Shown: positions 26,294-35,952, counted from the first letter of the stretch. The stretch: 64,000 nt of DNA from Novosphingobium lindaniclasticum LE124 (GCF_000445125.1 NZ_ATHL01000011.1:1-64000); one strand, 5' to 3'. A program made the numbers and translations. Notes: a model not told the origin generated them from the letters alone.

Positions 26294-27100
26294 TCACTCC
26301 GTGTCGAACCCCGCGATCGGCTTCAGAACGCCGAATTTCTCGTTGTAGGGTGCGTGATTCAGTTTCGGCATCTTGATGCTCTGCGGCTCGACCTTGGTGT
26401 CGGGCAGACGGTCCAGCAGATCGCGAACGAGGGTGAGTCGGCCGATTCGCTGGTCGTTGAAGTCCACCACCGTCCACGGCGCATGCTTCTTGTGAGTGGC
26501 CTTGAGCATGACTTCCCGCGCCTTGGTATAGTCCTCGTATTTCTCGCGCGCGGCGACGTCGATGGGCGAGAGCTTCCACCGCTTGAGCGGATCGTCCAGC
26601 CGTTCGTGCAGGCGTTCCTCCTGCTTCTCCTGGTCGCAGGCGAGCCAATACTTGAACAGCAGTATGCCGTCGTCGACCAGCATGCGCTCGAACACCGGCA
26701 CCTGCTTGAGAAAGCGTTTCACTTCCGAGCCGGTGGCGAAGCCCATCACCTTTTCCACGCCCGCGCGGTTGTACCAGCTGCGATCGAACAGCACGATCTC
26801 GCCGCGTGTGGGCAGGTGTTCGATGTAGCGCTGGAAGTACCATTGCCCCTGCTCGCGCTCGCTGGGCGCGGGAAGAGCGACGGTGCGGCACTGCCGGGGG
26901 TTCAGCTGGCCGCCGACGGCCTTGATGGCTCCGCCCTTGCCTGCCGTGTCGCGCCCTTCGAACAGGACGACGATGCGCGCGCCGGTGGCAGCGGCCCAGC
27001 GGGCCATGCCGACCAGTTCCTCCTGCATCGGTTCCAGCAGCTTGTCGTACTCTTTGCGCCCCAATTTTTGGCCGAGTTTGCGGTCTTCATCCTCGGCCAT
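26294..27100 (-). CDS. ppk2: Polyphosphate kinase 2
   Basis: 268 residues, PPK2 class I size. Transfers phosphate between polyphosphate and nucleoside diphosphates. Walker A is VLFEGRDTAGKGGAIKAV; Walker B and lid residues are VLFDRSWYNRAGVEKVMGF; SEREQGQWYFQRYIEHLP and YWLACDQEKQEERLHERLDD are family blocks. No partner is adjacent: it sits between uppP and rpmG on the minus strand, 15 bases after the uppP stop, so cotranscription with uppP is plausible. Confidence 0.93.
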   Translation of the reverse strand: MAEDEDRKLGQKLGRKEYDKLLEPMQEELVGMARWAAATGARIVVLFEGRDTAGKGGAIKAVGGQLNPRQCRTVALPAPSEREQGQWYFQRYIEHLPTRGEIVLFDRSWYNRAGVEKVMGFATGSEVKRFLKQVPVFERMLVDDGILLFKYWLACDQEKQEERLHERLDDPLKRWKLSPIDVAAREKYEDYTKAREVMLKATHKKHAPWTVVDFNDQRIGRLTLVRDLLDRLPDTKVEPQSIKMPKLNHAPYNEKFGVLKPIAGFDTE

Positions 27101-27115
27101 GGCTCAACTCCCTGA

Positions 27116-27928
27116 TCAGGCCTGCGAAAGCAGGAAAAGTGCAAGTGCGCCGGCGACGATACGATACCAGGCGAAAGGTGCAAAGCCGGAGCGGCTGACG
27201 AAGGCCATGAACGCCTTGATCACCACCAGCGCCACGACGAAGGAGACGACGAAGCCGATCCCGATCTCGTCCCAGCCCACCGGACCGGTGCCCGCCATCA
27301 GGTCCTCGTGATGCTTGAGCAGTTCCAGGGTCGTCGCGCCGATCATCGTCGGCACGGCCAGGAAGAAGCTGAATTCGGCCGCCGTGCGGCGCTCGATACC
27401 CATCGACAGCGCGCCCATGATCGTCGCACCCGAGCGGCTGACGCCCGGAACCATCGCCAGGCACTGCGCAAGGCCGACGCCGAGGCATTTGACGGCGGGC
27501 AGCTCGGACACGCCCGTGAGCGGGCCGGGCTTGGCCACCTTCTCGATCCCGAGAATGGCGATACCGCCGAGGATCAGCGCCCAGGCGACTACAGCGGGTT
27601 CGCCCAGCAGGCCTTCGATATAGTTGTTGAACAACAGGCCCAGCACGGCCGAAGGAACAAACGCCAGCAGCACGTTGCGCACGAAGCGGATCGAGGTCGG
27701 ATTGAGCTTGAACAGCCCCATGCCCACCGCCCAGAACGTGCGCCAGAACTGCACGATAACCGCGAGGATCGCACCCAGCTGAATGACGATGTTGAACGTG
27801 GCCCACTGGCTCGAATCATATCCGAACAGCCGCGTGGCCAAGATCAGGTGGCCGGTCGAGGAGACGGGCAGGAATTCGGTGAGGCCCTCGACAATGCCGA
27901 GGAGGATCGCGGTGATGGTCAGGCTCAT
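27116..27928 (-). CDS. uppP: Undecaprenyl-diphosphate phosphatase
   Basis: Recycles the lipid carrier for peptidoglycan synthesis by removing phosphate from undecaprenyl-PP (BacA family). 270 residues with about seven membrane segments. Signature EGLTEFLPVSSTGHLILA at the N-terminus (catalytic Glu and the PVSSTGH loop) and the second motif MVPGVSRSGATIMGA. Also known for bacitracin tolerance. The transcript probably continues into ppk2. Confidence 0.95.
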   Translation of the reverse strand: MSLTITAILLGIVEGLTEFLPVSSTGHLILATRLFGYDSSQWATFNIVIQLGAILAVIVQFWRTFWAVGMGLFKLNPTSIRFVRNVLLAFVPSAVLGLLFNNYIEGLLGEPAVVAWALILGGIAILGIEKVAKPGPLTGVSELPAVKCLGVGLAQCLAMVPGVSRSGATIMGALSMGIERRTAAEFSFFLAVPTMIGATTLELLKHHEDLMAGTGPVGWDEIGIGFVVSFVVALVVIKAFMAFVSRSGFAPFAWYRIVAGALALFLLSQA

Positions 27929-28002
27929 GGGGCGCAGGTCATGCCGGACGCACCGGCCAAGTCAACCCGGCGGGCGGAGCGTTAATCCCTATAGTCGTTC
28001 AG

Positions 28003-28024
28003 AAAATACGTTTTGGCGTATTTT
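28003..28024 (-). terminator. Hairpin upstream of uppP, terminator-like
   Basis: AAAATACG and CGTATTTT form an 8-bp stem with a six-base loop. It is the last of four hairpins in the M13 peptidase-uppP interval; read on the minus strand the stem ends in TTTTC, so it may end the peptidase transcript. Confidence 0.45.
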
Positions 28025-28130
28025 GCCCTGATTCATGCGCGCCTTCGACATCCGTCGAAGGCTTGCGGCACCGCACGGAAATGGCCGGACGGCCATTTTT
28101 GTGCGACCGTGAGGTCGAACGGACGACTCT

Positions 28131-28161
28131 GGCTCGGTCCGGCGCAATGCCGGACCGAGCC
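28131..28161 (-). terminator. Stem-loop just past the M13 peptidase stop
   Basis: GGCTCGGTCCGGC and GCCGGACCGAGCC form a perfect 13-bp stem with a five-base loop, eight bases after the stop codon. No U-run follows. Further hairpins lie at 28079-28098 (AAATGGCC/GGCCATTT) and 28041-28062 (GCCTTCGA/TCGAAGGC). Confidence 0.5.
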
Positions 28162-28168
28162 ACTTTCC

Positions 28169-30316
28169 TTACCAGATGCGCACGCGCTCGGCAGGCGGGA
28201 GGTAGAGGGCGTCGCCGGGCTTCACGTCGAAGGCCTTGTACCATTCGTCGAAGTTCCGGACGATGCCGTTGATGCGGTAGTGCGCCGGCGCGTGCGGGTC
28301 GGTGATCAGCTGCTGGCGCACCGATTCCTCGCGGTACTTGCTGCGCCACACCTGCGCCCAGGCCATGAAGAAGCGCTGGTCGCCGGTCAGGCCGTCGATC
28401 ACCGGGGCTTCCTTGCCGTTCAGCGAAAGCTTGTAGGCGCGGTAGGCCAGGCTGAGGCCGCCGAGGTCGCCGATGTTCTCGCCCATCGTCAGCTTGCCGT
28501 TGACGCAGGTCTTGCCGTCGTCGAACGGGCAGAAGCTGTTGTACTGGGCTTCCAGCTTGTCCTGCAGCTTCTGGAAGTTGGCCTTGTCGGCCGCGCTCCA
28601 CCAGTCGCGCAAATTGCCGGTGCCGTCGGACTTCGCGCCCTGGTCGTCGAAGCCGTGGCCCATTTCGTGGCCGATCACCGCGCCGATGCCGCCGTAATTG
28701 ACCGCCGGGTCGGCCGAGACGTTGAAGAACGGCGGCTGGAGAATGGCGGCCGGGAACACGATCTCGTTGAACGGCGGGTTGTAGTAGGCGTTGACCGTCT
28801 CGGGCAGCATGAACCATTCGGTCTTGTCGACCGGCTGGCCGATGCGCTTCATCTGGTCGTCGTTTTCCCAGGCGCCGGCGGCGATGGCGTTGCCGAGCGG
28901 ATCGGTGGCCGAGAAGGTCAGGCCTTCATAGGTCTTGAACGTGTCCGGCGCGCCGATCTTGGGATTGAACGCGTCGAGCTTGGCCTGGGCTTCCTTGCGG
29001 GTTGCCGGGCCCATCCAGGCCAGGTCCTTAAGGTTGACCGCCATGGCCTTGCGCAAATTGGCGACGAGGTCGGTCATCGCGGCCTTGGCTTCGGGCGGGT
29101 AATACTTCTCGGCATAGATCTTGCCGACCAGTTCACCGGCCATGCCTTCGACCGCCGCGACACCGCGCTTCCAGCGGGCGCGCTGCTCGGGCTGGCCGCT
29201 CATGACCTTGCCGTAGAAGGCGAAAGTGGCGTCGTCGATGTCGCTGGGCAGGACGGCGGCATTGGCGCGCAGGAAATGCGCGGCAAGCCAGGCCTGCCAG
29301 GTCGCCACCGGCACTTCCGACACCAGCTTGGCCACGGCGGGCACGCCGCCGCCGAACAGGGTTTGCGCCTTGGCGGGATCGATGCGGGCCGCCTTCAGTT
29401 CTTCCGGCGTCGGCGGCATCTCGCCGACGAGCACGTAACCGGCCTTGCCCGCGCCGAGGGAGTCCATGAAAGTGCGCATCAGGCCGGGCGTGCCGAGACC
29501 TTCGAACTCCGCCAGCGTCAGCTTGTTGTAGGTGAGGTCGGGATCGCGGCTCGCCGCGCGGTCCCAGTCGGCCTGGGCGATGCGCGTTTCCAGCGAGAGC
29601 ACGGATTTGGCGGCGGTGGCCGCATCGGCATAGCCCGCCTTGCCCAGAACGAACGTCAGGTATTCGGTGTACTTGGCGCGAATGTCCTGCGAGCGCTGGT
29701 CGTTCTTCAGGTAGTAGTTGCGGTCGGGCAGGCCGAGGCTGCCGATCCCCACCTGGAAGGCGTTAACGTCGCTCTGCTTTTCGTCCGGGCCGACATAAGC
29801 GCCGAGCGGCGAGGCGAAGCCGGGCGCCGCAAAGATCTTCATCAGGTCATCGGGTGTCCTGGCCGCGAAGATGCGCGCCAGATGGGGCTGCGCGGGCGCG
29901 AGGCCGGCCTTGTTGATGGCGTCCACGTCCATGAAGGCGGCATAGGCCGCTTCGACGCGGGCGGCGTCGGTTCCGGCGGCGGGCTTCGACGCGATCAGCT
30001 GGTCCATGATCGCGTGGACGCGCTGTTCGGAAAGATCGCGCAGCGCCGTGAACGAGCCCCAGTTGGTGCGGTCCGCAGGAAGGACGACGGCGGCTTCCCA
30101 TTTGCCGTTCACGAACTTGTCGAAGTCCGCACCGGGCTTGGCGGTCTTGTCCTGCCACTGGGTCTGGATCCCGGACTTGCCCCAGTCCATCTTGGCCGGA
30201 TCGACCTGCATCGGATCCGAAGACGCCGCCGTCTGGGCGGTCGCCGGAAGCGCGGAAAAGCTGAGTGCGGTAGCGAGCGCCGTCGAAGCGAGCACCCGGC
30301 CGAGAATGCGGGTCAT
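28169..30316 (-). CDS. M13 family zinc metallopeptidase
   Basis: 715-residue neprilysin-like endopeptidase, exported: signal peptide of about 28 residues (STALATALSFSALPATAQ). Zinc motif VIGHEMGHGFDDQGA (HEMGH at 550-554), third ligand in MGENIGDLGGLSLAY, substrate-binding NAYYNPPFNEIVFPAAIL, and the typical C-terminal end (PPAERVRIW). Probably periplasmic; bacterial M13 peptidases cleave small peptides. Monocistronic, followed by a cluster of hairpins. Confidence 0.93.
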   Translation of the reverse strand: MTRILGRVLASTALATALSFSALPATAQTAASSDPMQVDPAKMDWGKSGIQTQWQDKTAKPGADFDKFVNGKWEAAVVLPADRTNWGSFTALRDLSEQRVHAIMDQLIASKPAAGTDAARVEAAYAAFMDVDAINKAGLAPAQPHLARIFAARTPDDLMKIFAAPGFASPLGAYVGPDEKQSDVNAFQVGIGSLGLPDRNYYLKNDQRSQDIRAKYTEYLTFVLGKAGYADAATAAKSVLSLETRIAQADWDRAASRDPDLTYNKLTLAEFEGLGTPGLMRTFMDSLGAGKAGYVLVGEMPPTPEELKAARIDPAKAQTLFGGGVPAVAKLVSEVPVATWQAWLAAHFLRANAAVLPSDIDDATFAFYGKVMSGQPEQRARWKRGVAAVEGMAGELVGKIYAEKYYPPEAKAAMTDLVANLRKAMAVNLKDLAWMGPATRKEAQAKLDAFNPKIGAPDTFKTYEGLTFSATDPLGNAIAAGAWENDDQMKRIGQPVDKTEWFMLPETVNAYYNPPFNEIVFPAAILQPPFFNVSADPAVNYGGIGAVIGHEMGHGFDDQGAKSDGTGNLRDWWSAADKANFQKLQDKLEAQYNSFCPFDDGKTCVNGKLTMGENIGDLGGLSLAYRAYKLSLNGKEAPVIDGLTGDQRFFMAWAQVWRSKYREESVRQQLITDPHAPAHYRINGIVRNFDEWYKAFDVKPGDALYLPPAERVRIW

Positions 30317-30444
30317 GGTCCCACCTTTCTGAATTGCATGACACGAACGGTCTGGCGACGAACCGGAACGGCCCGCCGATAATGGCGCAACATAATTGCC
30401 ATATTCGGCAACGCCAGTCCTGAAATGCAGTTGGTCGGCGCGCG

Positions 30445-32307
30445 TCAGCCGTTTGTCGAACGGGAGAAGGCGGCCACAGCATCGCTGTCGAACTGGAGCG
30501 ATGCCAGGCGCGCATAGAGCCCGCCTGCCTGGCTCAGGCTTTCGTGTGTGCCCTGCTCGACGATGCGGCCGCCGTCCATGACCACGATCCGGTCCGCCTT
30601 GCGCACGGTGGCAAGGCGATGCGCGATCACCAGGGTCGTGCGGTTCGCCATCAGGTGTTCCAGCGCGTCCTGCACCAGCCGTTCGCTTTCGGCATCGAGC
30701 GCGCTCGTCGCCTCGTCCAGCAGCAGGATCGGCGCATCGCGCAGGAGAGCGCGGGCGATGGCGAGACGCTGGCGCTGGCCGCCGGAAAGACGCGCGCCGT
30801 CCTCGCCCAGAAAGGTGTCGAGGCCCTGCGGCAGTTCGCGTAGGAAACGTTCGGCATTGGCGGCGCGGGCGGCGTGCCAGATCGCCTCGTCATCGGCCTG
30901 CCAGTTGCCGTAGCGCAAGTTGTCGCGCGCGGAAGCGGCGAACAGCACGCCTTCCTGCGGCACCAGCGCGATGCGGCGACGGATCTCGGAAGGATCGGCG
31001 GAAGTCAGCGGCACGCCGTCGATCTTGATGACGCCGCTCTGCGGATCGTAGAAACGCTCGGCCAGCTGGAACAGCGTGGACTTGCCTGCACCCGACGGCC
31101 CGACGATGGCCACCGTCTCGCCGGGCTCGATCGAAAGGCTGAAATCATGGAGCGCGGCCAGTTCCGGGCGCGAGGGATAGCGGAAGGTCACGCGCTCGAA
31201 CGCCAGCTTGCCCCGTCCGGGCGACGGCAGGGCGAGCGGGCGGGCCGGAGCCGAAATCGTCGGGTGCTCGCTCAGCAGCTCGGCCAGGCGGCTTGCCGCG
31301 CCGGCCCCCCGCACGAGGTCTCCGTAGACTTCGGTCAGCGATCCGAAGGCGCCTGCGACGATGCCGGCCGTCACTACGAAAGCCGCGATCGTGCCGCCGG
31401 TGATCGTCCCTTCCGCCACGCCGATCGCACCGCGCCACATGATGACGGTGATCGAGCCGAAGATCAGGAACATGATCACCGCAGTCATCACTGCGCGCAG
31501 GGCAATGCGGCGCTTGCCGGTTTCGAACGTCCGCTCCACGGCGCCCGAAAAGCGCTCAAGCTCGCGGCCTTCCTGGTTGAAGGCCTGCACCACCCGCAAG
31601 GCGCCGAAGACTTCGCTCGTGGTCGCGCCGATGTCGGCGACGCGGTCCTGGCTCTGACGGGCGACGACGCGCAAGCGGCGGCCGAACGCGGCGATCGGCA
31701 GGATCACCACGGGAATCGCCACGACCAGCCCCAGCGTCAGATGCGGTGCCAGTACGAAAAGGTAGGCCACGCCGCCTATCGCCATGATCGCATTGCGCAG
31801 CGCGACCGAGACGGTCGTGCCCACCACCGTCTCGATCACCGCCGTGTCCGCCGTCATGCGCGAGGCGATTTCCTTGGGGCTGTTTTCCTCGAAGAAGCTG
31901 GGGGACAGGGTCAGGAGGTGGCGCTGCACCCGGAGCCGCACGTCGGCCACCACCCGTTCGCCGAGCCAGGACACGCTGTAGAAGCGGATCGCCGTCGCCA
32001 CGGACAGCACCGTGACGACGCCCAGCAGCATCACGAACCACCAGCGGATTGCCGAAGGATCCGCCCCTTCGGCGAACCCCTGGTCGACGATCTGGCGGAA
32101 CCCGTAGGGTATCGCGAGCGTCGAGGTAGCCGTCGTCAGCAGGGCCAGGCCTGCCACGGCCATGCGCCCGGGATACTTGAACAGCTCGCGCCAGACCATG
32201 CGCAGCGCCCCGAGGCTCCTGCGCTGGGGCGTGCGGGTCTCTGTTCCACCATCGGGGGTGGCGTTCTGGTTCACGGGCAGCGCGGCCGACCCTGCGTTGG
32301 CATCCAT
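30445..32307 (-). CDS. ABC exporter, fused permease and ATPase
   Basis: 620 residues. N-terminal ABC transmembrane domain (about residues 45-345, six segments) and C-terminal ATPase: Walker A VAIVGPSGAGKSTLFQLAER, signature ARLSGGQRQRLAIARALLR, Walker B ILLLDEATSALDAESERL and H-loop LVIAHRLATVRKADR. The MsbA/ABCB half-transporter type, working as a homodimer; sphingomonad relatives are annotated as lipid or multidrug exporters. A 40-residue Asn/Pro-rich N-terminal extension precedes the membrane part. Substrate not inferable. Confidence 0.9.
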   Translation of the reverse strand: MDANAGSAALPVNQNATPDGGTETRTPQRRSLGALRMVWRELFKYPGRMAVAGLALLTTATSTLAIPYGFRQIVDQGFAEGADPSAIRWWFVMLLGVVTVLSVATAIRFYSVSWLGERVVADVRLRVQRHLLTLSPSFFEENSPKEIASRMTADTAVIETVVGTTVSVALRNAIMAIGGVAYLFVLAPHLTLGLVVAIPVVILPIAAFGRRLRVVARQSQDRVADIGATTSEVFGALRVVQAFNQEGRELERFSGAVERTFETGKRRIALRAVMTAVIMFLIFGSITVIMWRGAIGVAEGTITGGTIAAFVVTAGIVAGAFGSLTEVYGDLVRGAGAASRLAELLSEHPTISAPARPLALPSPGRGKLAFERVTFRYPSRPELAALHDFSLSIEPGETVAIVGPSGAGKSTLFQLAERFYDPQSGVIKIDGVPLTSADPSEIRRRIALVPQEGVLFAASARDNLRYGNWQADDEAIWHAARAANAERFLRELPQGLDTFLGEDGARLSGGQRQRLAIARALLRDAPILLLDEATSALDAESERLVQDALEHLMANRTTLVIAHRLATVRKADRIVVMDGGRIVEQGTHESLSQAGGLYARLASLQFDSDAVAAFSRSTNG

Positions 32308-32516
32308 GGGCGCGGCCTTATCCTGTCACCGGCCTCAGGAAAAGATGTATGAAAGGCGTCGTTACGATCAGGACCGCCCTTCGCCGTGCCTCTGCCGTTC
32401 CGAAAGGTTTCACCTCTTCACCCGGATTTGCCGCATTGCGCATGCAACGATTCGGTCCCACATGGCCTTTATAACTTGCAGGACGGCGGGATGCCTTGCC
32501 GTTCGGGAGACGCATC

Positions 32517-33761
32517 TTGCTTTACAATGCCTACGAATTGCAGCGCACCATGTTGAGCGGCGCGGCCGCCTGGGCCTCGGTGAGCTCCGAACTTCTCAAC
32601 AATCCTGCCCTGCCCATGGGTTACCTCGGTTTCGGACCGGTCATGGCCTCGGCGCTGGACGTCTTCGCCCACGCCGCCGCCCCGCGCGGAAAGCCCGTCT
32701 TCGGCATCGAAAGCGTCACCGTCGGCGGCCAGATCCATGCGGTGACAGAATCGATCGTGCTGCGCCGCCCCTTTGGCGACCTGATTCGCTTTACCCATCC
32801 CGGACTGCCGAAGGATGCGCCCAAGCTGTTGATCGTCGCGCCTATGAGCGGCCACTTCGCCACTCTGCTGCGCGGCACCGTCGCCCGCATGGCGGAAAGC
32901 TGCGAAGTCTACATCACCGACTGGGCGGACGCGAAGCTGGTCCCTTCGGATGCCGGCCGTTTCGACCTCGACGATTACATCGACTACCTGATCGGCTTCC
33001 TGGAGCACATCGGTCCGGGCACCCACATGCTGGCGGTTTGCCAGCCCTCGGTCCCGGCTTTCGCCACTGCCGCGATCATGGGCAAGCAGCAGCACCCCTG
33101 CCGCCCGGCCACGCTGACGATGATGGGCGGCCCGGTCGACACGCGCGAGGCGCCCACCAGCGTCAATGACGTCGCCATGCAGCAGCCGCTCTCGTGGTTC
33201 GAGAACAACGTGATCGCCACCGTTCCGATCAGCTATCCCGGTGCCGGCCGCAGGGTCTATCCGGGCTTCCTCCAGCTCGCGGGCTTCATGGCGATGAACC
33301 TCGGCAACCACATGATGAGCCACTACGGCATGTTCAAACATCTGGTCGCCGGAGACGGCGAAGGCGCGGCGGCGACCAAGGCCTTCTACGACGAGTACCG
33401 CGCCGTCTGCGACATGACCGCCGACTATTATCTCCAGACCATCGAGCATGTCTTCCAGAAGCACTCGCTGCCGAAGGGCGAATTCGTCCATCGCGGCGAA
33501 CGCATCGATCCTTCCGCGATCCGCGACACCGCGCTGCTGGCCGTCGAGGGCGAGCGTGACGACATCTCCGGCATCGGCCAGACCAAGGCGGCGCTCAAGC
33601 TTGCCACGCATCTGCCGGACAGCAGCAAGAAGTATCTGCTGGCGGAGAACGTCGGTCACTACGGCATCTTCAACGGCAGCAAGTGGCGCACCCGTATCGC
33701 CCCGGTGCTGGAGGAGTGGTTCCGCCAGCACGCCCGCAAGCCCGAGGAAGCGGCGGCCTGA
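32517..33761 (+). CDS. phaZ: Intracellular polyhydroxybutyrate depolymerase
   Basis: 414 residues of the intracellular PhaZ1 class, which degrades native PHB granules. The nucleophile is a cysteine in place of the usual serine: MLAVCQPSVPAF, Cys175. Other family pieces are LLIVAPMSGHFATLLRGTV, VYITDWADAKLVP and LAENVGHYGIFNGSKWR with the catalytic histidine. The start is a TTG at 32517 with GGGAGA about eight bases upstream, giving MLYNAYELQ, the typical beginning of this family; a TTG further up lacks a ribosome site. phaC and the phasin gene are 16-20 kb away. Confidence 0.92.
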   Translation: MLYNAYELQRTMLSGAAAWASVSSELLNNPALPMGYLGFGPVMASALDVFAHAAAPRGKPVFGIESVTVGGQIHAVTESIVLRRPFGDLIRFTHPGLPKDAPKLLIVAPMSGHFATLLRGTVARMAESCEVYITDWADAKLVPSDAGRFDLDDYIDYLIGFLEHIGPGTHMLAVCQPSVPAFATAAIMGKQQHPCRPATLTMMGGPVDTREAPTSVNDVAMQQPLSWFENNVIATVPISYPGAGRRVYPGFLQLAGFMAMNLGNHMMSHYGMFKHLVAGDGEGAAATKAFYDEYRAVCDMTADYYLQTIEHVFQKHSLPKGEFVHRGERIDPSAIRDTALLAVEGERDDISGIGQTKAALKLATHLPDSSKKYLLAENVGHYGIFNGSKWRTRIAPVLEEWFRQHARKPEEAAA

Positions 33762-33768
33762 GGTTTCC

Positions 33769-33807
33769 CTTGGCACGGCGGGCGCCACCTGCGTCCGCCG
33801 TGCCAAG
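33769..33807 (+). terminator. Stem-loop after phaZ
   Basis: CTTGGCACGGCGG and CCGCCGTGCCAAG form a perfect 13-bp stem with a 13-base loop, seven bases after the phaZ stop. No U-run, but position and strength fit a transcript end. Confidence 0.6.
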
Positions 33808-33933
33808 CAAGCGAATCGAAAGCGGGTCTTTGCCGCGACGAACGGGTTAACCTCTGCGGCGGCTTGCCCCGCGGGAAGGAACCTCGGCTTGATAGCACTG
33901 GAAAGTTCCGGGCGTTTAGGTTAACTTACCGGT

Positions 33934-34644
33934 ATGGAACAGACGTTGGGTCGACGCGCTGTCCTCATGGGCGGACTGGCGGCAGGCGCAAGCCTGGCAT
34001 TGCCATCGCGTGTGCTGGCAGCGGAAAATACGGTGGGAACGGCGACGGGACAGATCGGTCCTGCCGGACTGCCTTCTCTCGGCGCGGGAATGGGCACGCT
34101 TGATGCGGTGCCGAGCGCCCTCACTCCTTATCAGCGCCGCATTCTCGATGTCGCCTCGCGGCAGGTGCAGCGCGTCGGCACGCAGATCTGGCGCAGAGAC
34201 CTGGTGGGCATTGCCGATTTCGCGCAGCCTTCCTGGAAACCCCGCTTTCATTTCGCGAATATCGAGGCTGGTACGGTGCGCTCGTTCCTGCTGGCGCACG
34301 GGCGCGGCTCGGACCCGGCGCATAGCGGCTGGCTGCAGAGCTTCTCCAATCTCCCCGGATCGGAAGCCACCTCGCGCGGCGCTTTCCTGACCTGCGAGTG
34401 GTACTCGGGCAAATACGGCACCTCGATCCGTCTCAAGGGTCTCGACAACGACAATTCGATGGCGCTCGAACGCGCCATCGTCATGCACCCGGCCTGGTAT
34501 GTCGATGCTGCTATGATCCAGAAGTGGGGCAAGCTCGGTCGCAGCGAAGGCTGCTTTGCGATGAGCAATGCCGACTTCAACGAAGCGCTCTGGCACCTCT
34601 CCGGCGGTCGTCTGCTGTTTGCCGACCGTATCGGCGAATACTGA
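33934..34644 (+). CDS. Murein L,D-transpeptidase catalytic domain family protein
   Basis: 236 residues, YkuD_2-like. A twin-arginine-like signal (GRRAVLMGGLAAGASLALP) suggests Tat or Sec export, with cleavage near VLA|AE. The catalytic motifs are FLLAHGRGSDP (His) and LGRSEGCFAMSNADF (Ser-x-Gly-Cys) at about residue 206, matching the H...SxGC set of YkuD folds. Unlike classical YkuD enzymes there is no peptidoglycan-binding domain. Function of this subfamily is not established. Monocistronic. Confidence 0.8.
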   Translation: MEQTLGRRAVLMGGLAAGASLALPSRVLAAENTVGTATGQIGPAGLPSLGAGMGTLDAVPSALTPYQRRILDVASRQVQRVGTQIWRRDLVGIADFAQPSWKPRFHFANIEAGTVRSFLLAHGRGSDPAHSGWLQSFSNLPGSEATSRGAFLTCEWYSGKYGTSIRLKGLDNDNSMALERAIVMHPAWYVDAAMIQKWGKLGRSEGCFAMSNADFNEALWHLSGGRLLFADRIGEY

Positions 34645-34735
34645 ATCCGCTCATCGCCTTATGCCGGAATCCGCCATGCCGGAGTCGGCTTGCGCCGGTT
34701 AGACACCGGGGCGAGGCGGTGTTACGGGTCCTCGG

Positions 34736-34960
34736 ATGGACGGACACCGTGCGGAATTCAGGAACGATGCTTGGCAGCGGGTGGATAGCGTTCCCGCGCG
34801 CTTCTTCCTGCACCAATCCCCTCAGGGAGCCTTGCCGAGCCGTCCGGTCTTGGAGGAGATCGCAGAGCGGCTGCCGGCCCCCTGCGCCATCAACAGCGCT
34901 TGCGCTCTGCGCCGCCATGGGCAGGCGAAAGACGCTGTAGTCCACGGAATGACGGCATGA
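34736..34960 (+). CDS. Possible 74-residue ORF before xdhC
   Basis: Begins MDGHRAEFRNDAWQRVDSVP and its stop overlaps the xdhC start (ATGA), as in a coupled operon. No clear ribosome site and no family recognised; composition is unremarkable. The overlap may be chance. The stretch 34645-34735 before it holds only a GCCGGA/TCCGGC-type dyad. Confidence 0.25.
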   Translation: MDGHRAEFRNDAWQRVDSVPARFFLHQSPQGALPSRPVLEEIAERLPAPCAINSACALRRHGQAKDAVVHGMTA

Positions 34961-35952
34961 GCGGTGAACTGGCAGGCGCAGCCTGGCCGATGTTCGGCTG
35001 GATCGACGACGTTCGCGCGCCACTCGCAGACGCGATGCGGCAGGGCCGCCCCGCCGCGCTCGCCACGCTTTACAAGGTGGAAGGCAGCGCGCCGCGCGGT
35101 CCCGGCGCCCAGATGCTGTTCGTGGACCCGCAGGACGGCGGCGGCGAGATCGCGGCCAGCGGCTACTTCTCGGGCGACTGTATCGAAGGCGATGTCGCCA
35201 GCCATGCCCTGCACGTTCTGAGCGACGGCGTGCCGCGCCGCCTCCATTACGGCACCGGCAGCCCGTGGATCGACATTCGCCTGCGCTGCGGCGGCGCGCT
35301 CCATGTCCTGGTCGAACGCGTGGCTCCGGACGATGCCGCTGCTCGCGAACTGCTCGGCCATGCCGAAGCGCGCCGGTCCTGCCGCTGGCACAGCGACGGC
35401 ACGAACCGGCGCGTGACCCAAGACGACGGGCCGTTGCTCGACGTGTACGAAGAGCCGTTCTCCCTCGCCCGCCGACATGACCCCGTCCGCCGCCTGATCG
35501 TTTCCGGCGGCGATCCGGGAGCGCTGGCCGCCGCCCGGCTCGGCGCCTTGTCACAGTTCGAAACCATTCTCCTGCGCCCGGACGGCCCCTTCGAACCCCC
35601 ACCTTTTCCGGTCTCGCGCTACGTGCGCAGCGATCCGGCCACGGCCCTGGCGGAACTCGGCATGGATCGCTGGACCGCCTATCTCGGCGCCACCCATGAA
35701 GATCACCATGACCTTGGCGGTTGCCTTGCCGCGCTGCGGGGCGGGGCGGGCTATGTCGGCATGATCGGCGCAAAATCGCGGGCACCGGCGCGGCTGGACG
35801 CTCTCAAAGCCGCCGGAGCCACTCCGGAAGACCTTGCCCGGCTCAACCTCTCGCCCGGCGTCGCCGGGCTCGGCAAGTCGCCCTGGGAAGTCGCCACCGG
35901 GATCCTCGCGGAAATCATGCAGGCGCTGAACCCCGCGCGCGAACGGGCATGA
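34957..35952 (+). CDS. XdhC family molybdenum-hydroxylase maturation protein
   Basis: 331 residues. XdhC proteins bind sulfurated molybdenum cofactor and insert it into xanthine-dehydrogenase-type enzymes. The N-terminal domain has AALATLYKVEGSAPRGPGAQ and FSGDCIEGDVASHAL; the C-terminal Rossmann domain has RLIVSGGDPGALAAARLG and AYLGATHEDHHDLGGC and ends with GYVGMIGAKSRAPARLDAL, the XdhC_C signature. Overlaps a MobA/MocA-like gene by four bases. No molybdenum hydroxylase large subunit is in the window; a 2Fe-2S small subunit lies 4 kb downstream. Confidence 0.88.
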   Translation: MSGELAGAAWPMFGWIDDVRAPLADAMRQGRPAALATLYKVEGSAPRGPGAQMLFVDPQDGGGEIAASGYFSGDCIEGDVASHALHVLSDGVPRRLHYGTGSPWIDIRLRCGGALHVLVERVAPDDAAARELLGHAEARRSCRWHSDGTNRRVTQDDGPLLDVYEEPFSLARRHDPVRRLIVSGGDPGALAAARLGALSQFETILLRPDGPFEPPPFPVSRYVRSDPATALAELGMDRWTAYLGATHEDHHDLGGCLAALRGGAGYVGMIGAKSRAPARLDALKAAGATPEDLARLNLSPGVAGLGKSPWEVATGILAEIMQALNPARERA

